Shown in pieces: positions 9,801-17,513 of a stretch of DNA of 58,110 bases. Both the position numbers and the translations under genes were made by a program. The stretch covers positions 1-58,110 of the forward strand of contig JACMKU010000027.1 of NCBI GenBank assembly GCA_014379965.1, in the 5' to 3' direction. Source of the DNA: Chitinophagaceae bacterium. Lineage in GTDB: Bacteria; Bacteroidota; Bacteroidia; Chitinophagales; Chitinophagaceae. Under the pieces are notes generated by a model, which made no database searches, had not been told where the DNA came from, and worked only from the letters and a program-made list of their open reading frames with translations. Within the stretch, counting starts at the first letter, position 1. Every line of letters begins with the position of its first letter.

Positions 9801-12800
9801 GTCACTGCGGATGCCACCGATAACATTGGGGTTGTGGGTGTTCAATTTTTACTAAATGGTACCAACCTCGGAGTCGAAGATATCACAGCACCCTACTCCG
9901 TCTCCTGGAATACACTAGCTGCGAGTAATGGAGATGATACGTTGACGGCGCGCGCGCGGGATGCTGCAGGAAATATTAAGACCTCGATCGAGGTGATTGT
10001 TAACGTGAACAATGACCTGCTGGGTCCCGTTGTGAGCATTACTTCACCAGTTCCTGGAGTTGTGGCAGGTGAGTTGGATGTCGCTGCCGATGCTTCGGAC
10101 AATGTCGGAGTAGCAGGAGTACAGTTCTTACTTAATGGCACTAACCTTGGAGCGGAAGACGCGTCCGCACCTTATTCGGTTTCATGGAATACGGTACCGA
10201 TCGCAAATGGAAATTATACATTAACGGCCAGGGCGAGAGATGCGGCAGGCAATTCCACTACTTCAGTTGGAGTAATTGTAACGGTTAATAACCTGGATGA
10301 AATTCCGCCTACTGTGAACATCACTGCACCGGCGGCAGGCAATGTATCGGGTACGATCAATGTTACTGCCAATGCAGCCGATAATCTCGGAGTTGCTGGT
10401 GTACAATTTCAATTGAATGGCGCCAATCTTGGATCTGAAGATGTAACGGCACCTTATTCCCTTTCCTGGAATACACTAACCAGTTCGAATGGAAGCTATA
10501 CAATAACTGCAATTGCGCGGGATGGAGCAGGCAATACAACAACATCTGCAGGAGTTATCGTTGCAGTGAACAATGATTTGGAAGGGCCAACGATTACCAT
10601 CACGGCCCCAGTACCGGGCACTGTCTCCGGCACAGTAAATGTTACTGCAAACGCGACCGATAATATTGGAGTATCGGGTGTGCAATTCCTACTCAATGGA
10701 GCTAACCTGGGTGCGGAAGATGTTGTCGCACCTTATGGCGTTTCCTGGAATACGATAAGTAATCCTAACGGAAGCTATACGTTGACCGCACGTGCCCGTG
10801 ACGCAGCAGGCAATATAACGACATCGGCATCAGTATTGGTCAATGTCAGCAATGCAAACAATTTTACCGCTGCCTATCCGATGAATGAAGGAACCGGTAC
10901 TGCAGCAGCCGATATTTCGGGCAACGGCCACCATGCCGCTTTGACAAACGCCCCTACATGGACAGCAGGAAAGTATGGACAAGCCGTTAACCTTGACGGT
11001 GCAAATGATTTTATGAATATCCCCGATCACGCCAACTTCACGCTTGATCCCGCGCAGAGTTACACCTGGAGCGGTTGGTTAAAGAATACCAATTTTCTAC
11101 AATGGAGTACTGTATGGAGCCAGACCATTGATGGGAATAATTTCTTCTATTTCTATGCCCATACCACCAATGATCCTGACGGTGGCCCGGTCACAAACGG
11201 AGTGTCAGTCTACTGGTGGGGCAATGGCGGGACTAATAAAGTGGGAGTGCATTCGAATAATAATGTGCTCACCATAGGACTGTGGAGTCATATTGCTGTC
11301 ACCTATAATGCAGCCCAACCACAGAACAATCGTTTCACGATTTATGTTAACGGGGTTGATGTTACAAATAGGGCAGATGTTAGCTCTACGGGTACACTCT
11401 CTTCGATAGATCCAACCAACATTCGCATCGGCTCAAATGCACCGTTTGGCGAATACCTGACGGCTGCAGTTGACGAGTTTAGGTACTATCGTCGTTTGCT
11501 TAGTCTTGCAGAAGTAGTCGTCGACATGAATACTCCTCTGGGTGAAGCCGCTGTCGATAACACAGCTCCGGTGGTTAGTATCACTGCACCAGTAGCTGGC
11601 AGTGTTTCGGGCATTATTGATGTGACAGCGAATGCTACGGACAATATCGCCGTTACCGGCGTGCAATTCTTATTAGATGGAGTAAACCTGGGAACAGAAG
11701 ATCTTACGTCACCGTATTCGGTGCAGTGGAACACAACCACCGCAACAGGCGGTAGTCATGTTTTGACTGCCAGAGCGAGGGATAACGCCGGCAATACAAC
11801 TACATCGAGTCCCGTAAATGTTATCATCACTCCTGACTTTACATTCACGCTGTTGAACTCTACGCGGGATGTTGAAACGACTGGCAGCACCAACTTTGGA
11901 GTAAGCATCAATTATCTGAATGGCTTTACAAGTTCTAATGTGGTTTTATCAGTGACAGGATTACCGGCTGGCGTCACCGGTAACTACGCCATAAATCCAA
12001 TGACTAACCAGGGTCAAACGCAACTACTGATCAGTGCGAATGATGCGAACCCTGGCGTGTATACGCTGACTTTGACGGCGACCGCAGGAAGTCTCATTCA
12101 TTCGCAGGAGGCGACACTCATCGTGAATAGTCCCGACGATTTTGAGCTTTCTGCATCACCATCGGTTCAGAACGTAGCTGTAGGAAGCGGGACATCCTAT
12201 TTCATTAATATTAATGAAAGCGGCGATTTCACCAACCCGGTAGCGTTGTCGATAATAGGCCTTCCAGCAGGTATGACTGCATCGTTTAATCCGGCTTTTG
12301 GTATTCCGCCAACTATTGCTGTATTAACTGTAACAACACAGGGGTCGACTCCGATAGGCACATACAATTTTACAGTGCAAGGTGCAAGCGGCGGAATCAT
12401 ACATACCCTTCCTCTAAGTTTAACAGTCTTGGCTTCGCCTCCAGCAGCGTGGCCGGAGACGGCTCTAGGCTCCGGATGGAATACGCCGGTCGGCGCTACG
12501 TTTTCAAAAGATGGTCAAAAGCTGTTTGTCTGGGAAAAAGGAGGAAAAGTATTTGTGTGCAATAGAAATCCTGCCACTCAATTGTACGACAAGCAGTCCA
12601 CACCGGTATTGGATATATCCGCGGAAGTCGGCGACTGGTTTGACATGGGCTTCCTTGGTCTTGTACTCGATCCTGCATTTGAAACGAACGGTTTGATCTA
12701 TGTGTCCTACATCGTCGACCGACATCACCTGCTCAACTTTGGAACACCGGCCTACGAACCTGCTCCACCCGATAATGTATCGGCTCAAAAAGCAACGATT

Positions 12801-15140
12801 GGGCGGGTAACCCGGTATCAAACTGTAAGCAATGCGGGAATACTAACTGCGAACTTAGCTACGAGAACAGTTCTCCTGGGAGAAACAAAGTCTACAGGTG
12901 TTCCTATTTTGTTTGACTCGCATGGTATGGGCTCCCTTCATTTTGCAGCAGATGGAACGTTGATCGTTTCTGCCGGTGATGGCGCGAGCTACAACACTAT
13001 TGATGGTGGAAATATTCCTGAGACATATTATGTGCAGGCGCTCGCAGACGGAATCATTCGACCAAATGAAAATGTAGGTGCTTTCAGGGCGCAAATGTTG
13101 AATAGTCTTAATGGCAAGATACTTCGTATAAGTCCTGTTGATGGAAATGGCATTCCAAGCAATCCTTTCTACGACCCTGCACAACCAAGATCGCCCCGGT
13201 CGAGAGTTTGGGCATTAGGATTACGCAATCCATACAGGTTCTCAATAAGGCCAGGAACCGGTTCTACAAATCCAGCCGCAGGAGATATTGGCGAGATCTA
13301 TGTTGGCGACGTGGGTTTTGGAACCTGGGAAGAGTTAACTGTTGTCAAACAGCCCGGAATGAACTGCGGTTGGCCACTCTATGAGGGCCATACGCCGGTC
13401 CCATTTTATCATGACCTGATCACGGCAAACAGAGATGAGCCTAATCCGCTATTTAATGTTGGAGGATGCTCACAACAATTCTTCACGTTCCAGAATCTTC
13501 TCAAGCAGGCGACGGCAGACAATATCGAAACCGTGTTTAATCCTTGCAATGTCAGTTTGCCCATTGGTACCGGTAATAGGTATTTCCATCGCAGACCGCT
13601 TGTCGATACAAGACATGACGCAGACGTAGCGCGCGTGGGAATTTTCAATGGCAATACTGCTGCAGTTGCCACCATCGGCACACCTGCATCTGGTGTTGTC
13701 GGCACTCCCTACAGAGGCAATTGCGTAATTGCCGGTTTCTGGTATACTGGTAACCTGTTTCCCGTCAACTACAGGAATACATTTTTCTATGGCGACTTCG
13801 GCAGGTCATGGATAAAAACCCTTACGGTAAACTTTACGGACGTGTTGCAGAAAGTTGAAGACTTTGCGGTGGCGCCCAATGTAGTGTGCATGGTGGAAAA
13901 TCCATTAGATGGTACGTTAGTATATATCGATGTATACAACAACACTGTGAAAAGAATCAGCTATGGAGGAAACCAATTTCCAGTTGTAAAGATGTCATCA
14001 AATGTCACATTTGGACCCGCTCCATTGAGCGTCTCATTTACTGGCAATAATTCCTTCGATCCCGAAGGCGGTCGATTGACCTATTCATGGAACTTTGGAG
14101 ACGGCACACCCGTGAGTACTGCACCTAATCCACCTATTCACAATTTTGCAGCTCCTCTGGGCGTGCCTACGCGATATGTGGTAAGATTGACGGTCAGGGA
14201 TTCTGTCAATGCTGTGGCTACTGACAGTATCATTATATCGGTGAATAATACTCCTCCTGTCGTCAACATCACCAGCCCCATTAAAAATTCTACGTATAAT
14301 GTTGGAAGCGATTCCATTTATTTATTCAGGGCGACGGTCACCGATGTGGAGCACACTGCTGGCCAATTAAAATATGAATGGCAGCAGGTATTGAAGCACG
14401 ATGAGCATGAGCATCCGGGACCGATAGACACGGTACGGAACACTTTTGGTTCTATCGCGAGGATAGGATGCAACGGCGACGATTACTCATGGTTAGTACG
14501 ATTAAAGGTTACGGATGCCGCGGGGCTGTGGACGAAGGACTCTTCCCATATTTTCCCTAACTGTTCATCACTCCGCATGTCGCTTGTACTGAAAGAATTC
14601 AGTGTGACCCAGGAATCAAATGAAAACCTGGTGCGATGGTTAACTGACTTGACGACTCAGGTAAGAAGTTTCAATGTAGAACGAAGTTCGGATGGCATAA
14701 ACTTCTATTCAATTAATCATCAAACGCCCCAAAGGGCAACAGCTCCAAAAGAATATGGATTTAAGGATAAGGATTTTGTTGCGGGTGCAAATTATTACAG
14801 GTTGAAGATTGTGGACATTGGTGGTGTCGCCAGGTATTCGGTGACAGTAAAGACATTTGCTGCAACGAGTGTTGGGAACCTGACCATATTTCCCAACCCT
14901 GCGGCTGGTGATTTCGCACTGAGATACACCGCAGCCGAAAGCGGAACATTCCTAATCAGGATCAGTGATATAGATGGAAAGCAGATTCACAACACTTATG
15001 AAACTGTGAAGAAAGGGGAAAATATTATAAACCTGCTGGCCAGACCGGGTTGGAAGACGGGTATGTATATGATTTCTGTACATCATAGAGATGGGGTGCA
15101 GAGGGCGAAGTTGGTATATACCGGCAACAATAGACAATAG
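6813..15140 (+). CDS. Giant secreted LamG / Ig-like / sugar-dehydrogenase protein with T9SS type A tail
   Basis: About 2775 residues. I choose ATG 6813 over the in-frame TTG 6807. An N-terminal signal helix (about 20-38) is followed by LamG 1 (about 50-270), four Ig-like repeats (275-650), LamG 2 (651-880), five Ig-like repeats (880-1350), LamG 3 (1350-1580), a tenth repeat, two further beta-sandwich domains (1675-1878), a glucose/sorbosone-dehydrogenase-type propeller (about 1880-2385, with LGLRNPYRFS), a PKD domain (2390-2480), a further domain and a T9SS type A sorting domain (about 2690-2775, IFPNPAAGDF...). The ~93-residue repeats share the NVGVSGVQFLLNG...ARDAAGN pattern of Big_7-like domains. 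A cell-surface or released protein that binds glycan and perhaps oxidises sugar is inferred. The last four residues and the stop lie within a heptamer array. Confidence 0.9.
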   Translation: MKFTEDATPLQQSARRVRRLLSVFIFLSVFALSFIGVDLPEPYAPGVVIDLQFNEGAGTVAADFSGNVHNGTLTNGPTWGAGKYGQGVNLDGTNDYVNIADHANLTLDPVVNYTWSGWIRNNNFNEWGTVWSQTLNATNFFYFYAHTTSDPEGGPVTNGISLYWWSNNGTRKLGLHSNNNVLTVGQWSYVAITYNAALAQASRFTIYVNGVDVTNRTDVASVGVLGIVNPTSARIGSNQPFGEYFNGSIDEFRYYRRMLSQAEVQSDMLIGNAPDSQAPTTNITAPAAGNVSGTINVTANANDNVGVVGVQFLLDGVNLGAEDLAAPYSVSWNTTTATNGNHNLTVRARDAAGNSTVSAAVAVNVSNDSQAPTVAITAPAAGNVSATVDITANAADNVGVSGVQFLLNGANLGTEDLTAPYSTSWNTSVVSNGNYTLTARARDAAGNITTSTGVLVTVNNTDGTPPTVNLTAPAAGNVAGTINITANAADNLGVSGVQFQLNGANLGAEDLSAPYSVSWNTLTSANGNYILTAIARDGAGNTTTSPGVVVTVNNDLQGPMVSITAPAAGSVSGSINVTANATDNVGVSGVQFLLNGANLGTEDVAAPYSISWNTLTSANGSYTVTARARDAAGNTTTSLGVVVNVSNTAALPFAAYPMNEGLGTAFADISGNAHNGTLTNGPTWIAGKYGQGVNLDGIDDFMTVADHANFTLDPAQGYTWSGWIRNTNFREWSTVWSQTLDRNNFFYFYAHTTSDPDGGPVTNGISLYWWGSGGTNKVGVHSTNNVLTAAVWSHVAVTYDGGQVQNNRFTIYVNGVDVTNRTDVSSTGTLPTINPTNTRIGANAPFGEYLTGSVDEFRFYRRALTLPEITSDMNTALGIDATNPTVLINAPAAGVVSSTVNISAIATDNVGVAGVQFVVNGINQDVEDVTSPYSITWNTTAVSNGSYTLTARVRDAAGNTATSAPVIVTVNNIPDETAPIVNLTSPVGGNVTGTINVTADATDNIGVVGVQFLLNGTNLGVEDITAPYSVSWNTLAASNGDDTLTARARDAAGNIKTSIEVIVNVNNDLLGPVVSITSPVPGVVAGELDVAADASDNVGVAGVQFLLNGTNLGAEDASAPYSVSWNTVPIANGNYTLTARARDAAGNSTTSVGVIVTVNNLDEIPPTVNITAPAAGNVSGTINVTANAADNLGVAGVQFQLNGANLGSEDVTAPYSLSWNTLTSSNGSYTITAIARDGAGNTTTSAGVIVAVNNDLEGPTITITAPVPGTVSGTVNVTANATDNIGVSGVQFLLNGANLGAEDVVAPYGVSWNTISNPNGSYTLTARARDAAGNITTSASVLVNVSNANNFTAAYPMNEGTGTAAADISGNGHHAALTNAPTWTAGKYGQAVNLDGANDFMNIPDHANFTLDPAQSYTWSGWLKNTNFLQWSTVWSQTIDGNNFFYFYAHTTNDPDGGPVTNGVSVYWWGNGGTNKVGVHSNNNVLTIGLWSHIAVTYNAAQPQNNRFTIYVNGVDVTNRADVSSTGTLSSIDPTNIRIGSNAPFGEYLTAAVDEFRYYRRLLSLAEVVVDMNTPLGEAAVDNTAPVVSITAPVAGSVSGIIDVTANATDNIAVTGVQFLLDGVNLGTEDLTSPYSVQWNTTTATGGSHVLTARARDNAGNTTTSSPVNVIITPDFTFTLLNSTRDVETTGSTNFGVSINYLNGFTSSNVVLSVTGLPAGVTGNYAINPMTNQGQTQLLISANDANPGVYTLTLTATAGSLIHSQEATLIVNSPDDFELSASPSVQNVAVGSGTSYFININESGDFTNPVALSIIGLPAGMTASFNPAFGIPPTIAVLTVTTQGSTPIGTYNFTVQGASGGIIHTLPLSLTVLASPPAAWPETALGSGWNTPVGATFSKDGQKLFVWEKGGKVFVCNRNPATQLYDKQSTPVLDISAEVGDWFDMGFLGLVLDPAFETNGLIYVSYIVDRHHLLNFGTPAYEPAPPDNVSAQKATIGRVTRYQTVSNAGILTANLATRTVLLGETKSTGVPILFDSHGMGSLHFAADGTLIVSAGDGASYNTIDGGNIPETYYVQALADGIIRPNENVGAFRAQMLNSLNGKILRISPVDGNGIPSNPFYDPAQPRSPRSRVWALGLRNPYRFSIRPGTGSTNPAAGDIGEIYVGDVGFGTWEELTVVKQPGMNCGWPLYEGHTPVPFYHDLITANRDEPNPLFNVGGCSQQFFTFQNLLKQATADNIETVFNPCNVSLPIGTGNRYFHRRPLVDTRHDADVARVGIFNGNTAAVATIGTPASGVVGTPYRGNCVIAGFWYTGNLFPVNYRNTFFYGDFGRSWIKTLTVNFTDVLQKVEDFAVAPNVVCMVENPLDGTLVYIDVYNNTVKRISYGGNQFPVVKMSSNVTFGPAPLSVSFTGNNSFDPEGGRLTYSWNFGDGTPVSTAPNPPIHNFAAPLGVPTRYVVRLTVRDSVNAVATDSIIISVNNTPPVVNITSPIKNSTYNVGSDSIYLFRATVTDVEHTAGQLKYEWQQVLKHDEHEHPGPIDTVRNTFGSIARIGCNGDDYSWLVRLKVTDAAGLWTKDSSHIFPNCSSLRMSLVLKEFSVTQESNENLVRWLTDLTTQVRSFNVERSSDGINFYSINHQTPQRATAPKEYGFKDKDFVAGANYYRLKIVDIGGVARYSVTVKTFAATSVGNLTIFPNPAAGDFALRYTAAESGTFLIRISDIDGKQIHNTYETVKKGENIINLLARPGWKTGMYMISVHHRDGVQRAKLVYTGNNRQ

Positions 15141-15258
15141 ACAATAGGCAATAGGCAATAGGCAATATGCAATGGCCAATCGTTATGGAATTTTCATCCT
15201 TTAGCTTGCCCATTGCTTATTGCCTATTGCTTATTGCCTATTGCTTATTGCCTATTGA
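15125..15258. repeat. Heptamer word array with facing arms, GCAATAG type, overlapping a stop codon
   Basis: Left arm 15125-15180 holds eight heptamers (CAACAAT, AGACAAT twice, AGGCAAT three times, ATGCAAT, GGCCAAT). The right arm, 15206-15258, carries the complementary CCTATTG/CTTATTG words. The array fills the whole gap between two convergent genes: codons NNRQ and the TAG stop (15138-15140) of the giant protein are made of array units, and the opposite arm stops two bases short of the stop codon of the peptidase gene (15260-15262). Confidence 0.85.
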
Positions 15259-15259
15259 C

Positions 15260-16117
15260 CTACAGGTCTGGCGCAGAAAAAGTATCCCCTTGCCTGATAT
15301 CTCCCGTCTCGTATCCTTTTTTGAACCAGTACATTCTTTGTGCGGACGTGCCGTGTGTGAAGGCGTCGGGAACTACCCGGCCAGATGACTGACGCTGCAG
15401 ACGGTCGTCGCCAATAGCGTTTGCGGCGTTAAGCGCCTCCTCGATATCGCCTTCATCGAGTATGTTTTTGGTTTTTTGGGCGTGATGCGCCCATACGCCA
15501 GCGAGGAAGTCAGCCTGTAATTCCATCATCACAGAATATCGGTTGAATTCTCTTTCACTGAGCTGGCTACGTTTTTGGTTGACCATGTCTGCAATGCCTA
15601 AGAGGTTCTGGACATGATGACCTACTTCGTGTGCAACGACATATGCCATCGCAAAGTCACCAGGGGCATTAAATTTCTGCTGCATCTCTTCGTAGAATGA
15701 CAAGTCGATATATAGTTTATAATCTCCAGGACAATAGAAAGGACCGGAGGCCGAGCTGGCATTTCCACATCCCGATGCAACCGCGTCGCGGAATAAAACC
15801 AGGGTAGGCTCACTATACTGTTTATTTATCTGGGGGAAAATAGAGTTCCATACGTCTTCGGTTTCGGCCAATACAACCTTGACGAACTTTGCGCGTTCTT
15901 CATCCGCCGCCTGCTGTTCGGGACTTAAAGTCGTTTGCGACGCAGGATCATTATACTTTTGTTGGATTGCGGAAGGATCAATATTTCCCCCTCCGAGAAA
16001 GGTGTAAAGCAGGTAAATGATGACGCCAGCAATGCCGCCCCCGGCCGCAAGTCCTTTCCCTGACATGCCGCGCCTGTCATCTACGTTTGTGCTTTCTCTT
16101 CTTCCTATCCATTTCAT
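15260..16117 (-). CDS. YpfJ/KPN_02809-family neutral zinc metallopeptidase
   Basis: 285 residues from ATG 16117 (MKWIGRREST). The open frame extends much further upstream but without family similarity, so the later start is chosen. Residues 18-44 contain a Gly-rich stretch and one membrane helix, then a linker, then the catalytic domain with HEVGHH at 163-168 (zinc ligands His163 and His167, catalytic Glu164) and the downstream ELQADFLAG helix that supplies the third ligand in this family. The C-terminal HGTSAQRMYWFKKGYETGD is the hallmark ending of YpfJ proteins. Probably an inner-membrane-anchored periplasmic peptidase; the physiological substrate of the family is not known to me. Confidence 0.93.
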   Translation of the reverse strand: MKWIGRRESTNVDDRRGMSGKGLAAGGGIAGVIIYLLYTFLGGGNIDPSAIQQKYNDPASQTTLSPEQQAADEERAKFVKVVLAETEDVWNSIFPQINKQYSEPTLVLFRDAVASGCGNASSASGPFYCPGDYKLYIDLSFYEEMQQKFNAPGDFAMAYVVAHEVGHHVQNLLGIADMVNQKRSQLSEREFNRYSVMMELQADFLAGVWAHHAQKTKNILDEGDIEEALNAANAIGDDRLQRQSSGRVVPDAFTHGTSAQRMYWFKKGYETGDIRQGDTFSAPDL

Positions 16118-16382
16118 AATGTGAAGTTTTAAATGACTTGTTAGCAAAAAGCCCGCCTGTTTTATTGAAGACAAGTGGGGAGTAGGTAGTAGTAGTAGGG
16201 TAAGTGCCCGAATGGGGTAATGTTTTCGCGGAGTGGTGGAATAGTTGTCTATGGGGCGGTAACCGTGGTGACCATTGGAACGCTGGATATGAGAATGTCT
16301 TAACAAGTGCAAGTGACTGCCACCCTTCTTGCCATTCCCCACTAGCCACTCGGTTCCTGGAAAGGGTCTCAACTGGTAATGC

Positions 16383-16577
16383 CTACTTATTCTTCTCAGC
16401 CCCTTCTTTTTCCTCACCTCCGTGTTCATCAGCATCATCTTTAATGTTTTGCATGATAGAGGAGAGTGGACCTTCCATTTCTTCCTGCGGATCCGTTGTA
16501 TGTAGTGTCTCGGGATCAGGTTTTAGAGCAGAATTCTTTTTGTCTTTGTCGTCTTTCTTATCTTTTTTATCGGGCAT
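16383..16577 (-). CDS. Small charged conserved protein, 64 residues
   Basis: Starts at ATG 16577 (MPDKKDKKDDKDKK); an ATG 24 bases upstream is possible but less like a start. The N-terminal third is Lys/Asp-rich, the middle reads KPDPETLHTTDPQEEMEGP and the end is acidic. The middle segment resembles a short conserved hypothetical protein I associate with Chitinophagaceae, from memory only. Nothing suggests membrane or signal. It lies between a hexamer array and the peptidase gene, all on the minus strand. Function unknown. Confidence 0.55.
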   Translation of the reverse strand: MPDKKDKKDDKDKKNSALKPDPETLHTTDPQEEMEGPLSSIMQNIKDDADEHGGEEKEGAEKNK

Positions 16578-16621
16578 AAAAGGTTGTTTGGTGTAATTCA
16601 AACAAATTTCAGACCGATAAT

Positions 16622-16874
16622 TGTTGAGTGGTTGTTCGGCGCCCCCTCGCTCCCGCTCTGTTTCTCGCTCTGTTCCTGTTTCTGTTTCTGTTCCTGTTCC
16701 TGTTTCTCTTTCTATTCCCGATTCTCTTTCTGTTCCAGTTCCGTTCTACTATTAGATTAGAAAAGGGAAACAGAAACAGGAACAGAACGAGAAACAGAAA
16801 CAGGAACAGGAACAGATCGAGAAACAGAGCGGGAGCGAGGGGGCACCAAGAAACCAAGCAACCAAGCAACCAAC
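16622..16874. repeat. Hexamer hairpin element, CTGTTY type (copy 1)
   Basis: The core 16642-16843 starts CCCCCTCGCTCCCGCTCTG and ends with the complementary CAGAGCGGGAGCGAGGGGG. Inside are hexamers TTCTGT/TCCTGT on the left and GAAACA/GGAACA on the right, so the two arms of about 95 bases fold on each other. Outside the core an outer pair (GGTTGTT near 16630, and AACCAAG/CAACCAAG 8-base units at 16844-16874) continues the symmetry. Two other copies with the same ends lie at 28732-28910 and 29681-29874. Confidence 0.85.
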
Positions 16875-16882
16875 CCCCAGCC

Positions 16883-17332
16883 TCAATTTCCTTTAAAAGA
16901 AATGTGTACGAATTGACTAACATAGTCCATCGTGTCTTCCAGGTGTGTCCTAATGAGGTTCTTTGGAATTTTCAGGTTTAGGTATCCTTTGCGGATTGTA
17001 GAAAATGCTTGTAATACGTCGACAATTTCCTGGTTCGACTTTAGGACATGGTACCTGTCATCAACTTCAATATTCAGGAGAGCGGGCACCACGGCGATAT
17101 TGATCGTTTTATATCCATCAAATTTTTCGAGTTCTGCAGGAACACCTCTGCTACGGAGGGAGAAATACAACGTTATTGATTCCCGGGTACTATTTAAGAA
17201 TTTCAATTTTAGTGATCTCTGGCAAGACATACATAGACAATAGCCCCACTTATTTGCAGAGTAATTTCGAATGGGGAATGTGGTCGTGGTAAAACAATTG
17301 ATACAATTGCTTGATGGAGTATGGACTTGCAT
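16883..17332 (-). CDS. Zinc-ribbon plus PD-(D/E)XK-like small protein (uncharacterised)
   Basis: 149 residues. The N-terminal 40 residues contain two CxxC pairs (CINC and CMSC), a likely zinc ribbon. The rest carries GVPAELEKFDGYKTINIAVVP followed by LNIEVDDRYH, which looks like the beta-hairpin core of a PD-(D/E)XK nuclease fold, where the Glu-x-Asp strand supplies metal ligands (as in DUF559/very-short-patch-repair-like proteins). The assignment is by pattern only. It is flanked by two word arrays, a hexamer element downstream and a heptamer array upstream, and sits just downstream of dnaE2. Whether it has nuclease activity is open. Confidence 0.6.
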   Translation of the reverse strand: MQVHTPSSNCINCFTTTTFPIRNYSANKWGYCLCMSCQRSLKLKFLNSTRESITLYFSLRSRGVPAELEKFDGYKTINIAVVPALLNIEVDDRYHVLKSNQEIVDVLQAFSTIRKGYLNLKIPKNLIRTHLEDTMDYVSQFVHISFKGN

Positions 17333-17389
17333 AGGGATGGATTTCCCTATTATAACGGTTTTGGCTGAGAAAAATTGCCATTTTATATA

Positions 17390-17513
17390 GTGAAATCGGG
17401 AATTGGAAATCTGGAATTGGTAATCGGGAATCGGGAGGAAGACGGTGAGTTCTTATCTTTCTGCTGTAAAGCCCGATTGCCGATTACCAATTCCCGATTC
17501 CCGATTCCGCTAC
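17390..17513. repeat. Heptamer word array with facing arms, GGGAAT type
   Basis: Left arm from 17390: GTGAAAT, CGGGAAT, TGGAAAT, CTGGAAT, TGGTAAT, CGGGAAT, CGGGAGG. Right arm from 17472: CCCGATT, GCCGATT, ACCAATT, CCCGATT, CCCGATT, CCGCTAC. Arms are complementary across a 33-base spacer. The last unit of the right arm contains the stop codon of dnaE2 (CTA at 17510-17512 on the plus strand), so the array begins exactly at the gene end. Confidence 0.8.

Noticed and set aside
15125..15258. CRISPR array
   Set aside because: Units are 7 bases with no spacers, arms face each other, and no cas gene is in the window.
15260..16438. Longer N-terminus for the zinc peptidase (392 residues)
   Set aside because: The first 107 residues have no similarity to the family and no signal; MKWIGRRE at 16117 is the usual family start.
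16609..16981. Long open frames on both strands coding Leu/Phe-rich and Asn/Arg-rich peptides
   Set aside because: They are the translation of the hexamer hairpin; a 6-base period gives dipeptide repeats in every open frame, and there is no start context or homology.
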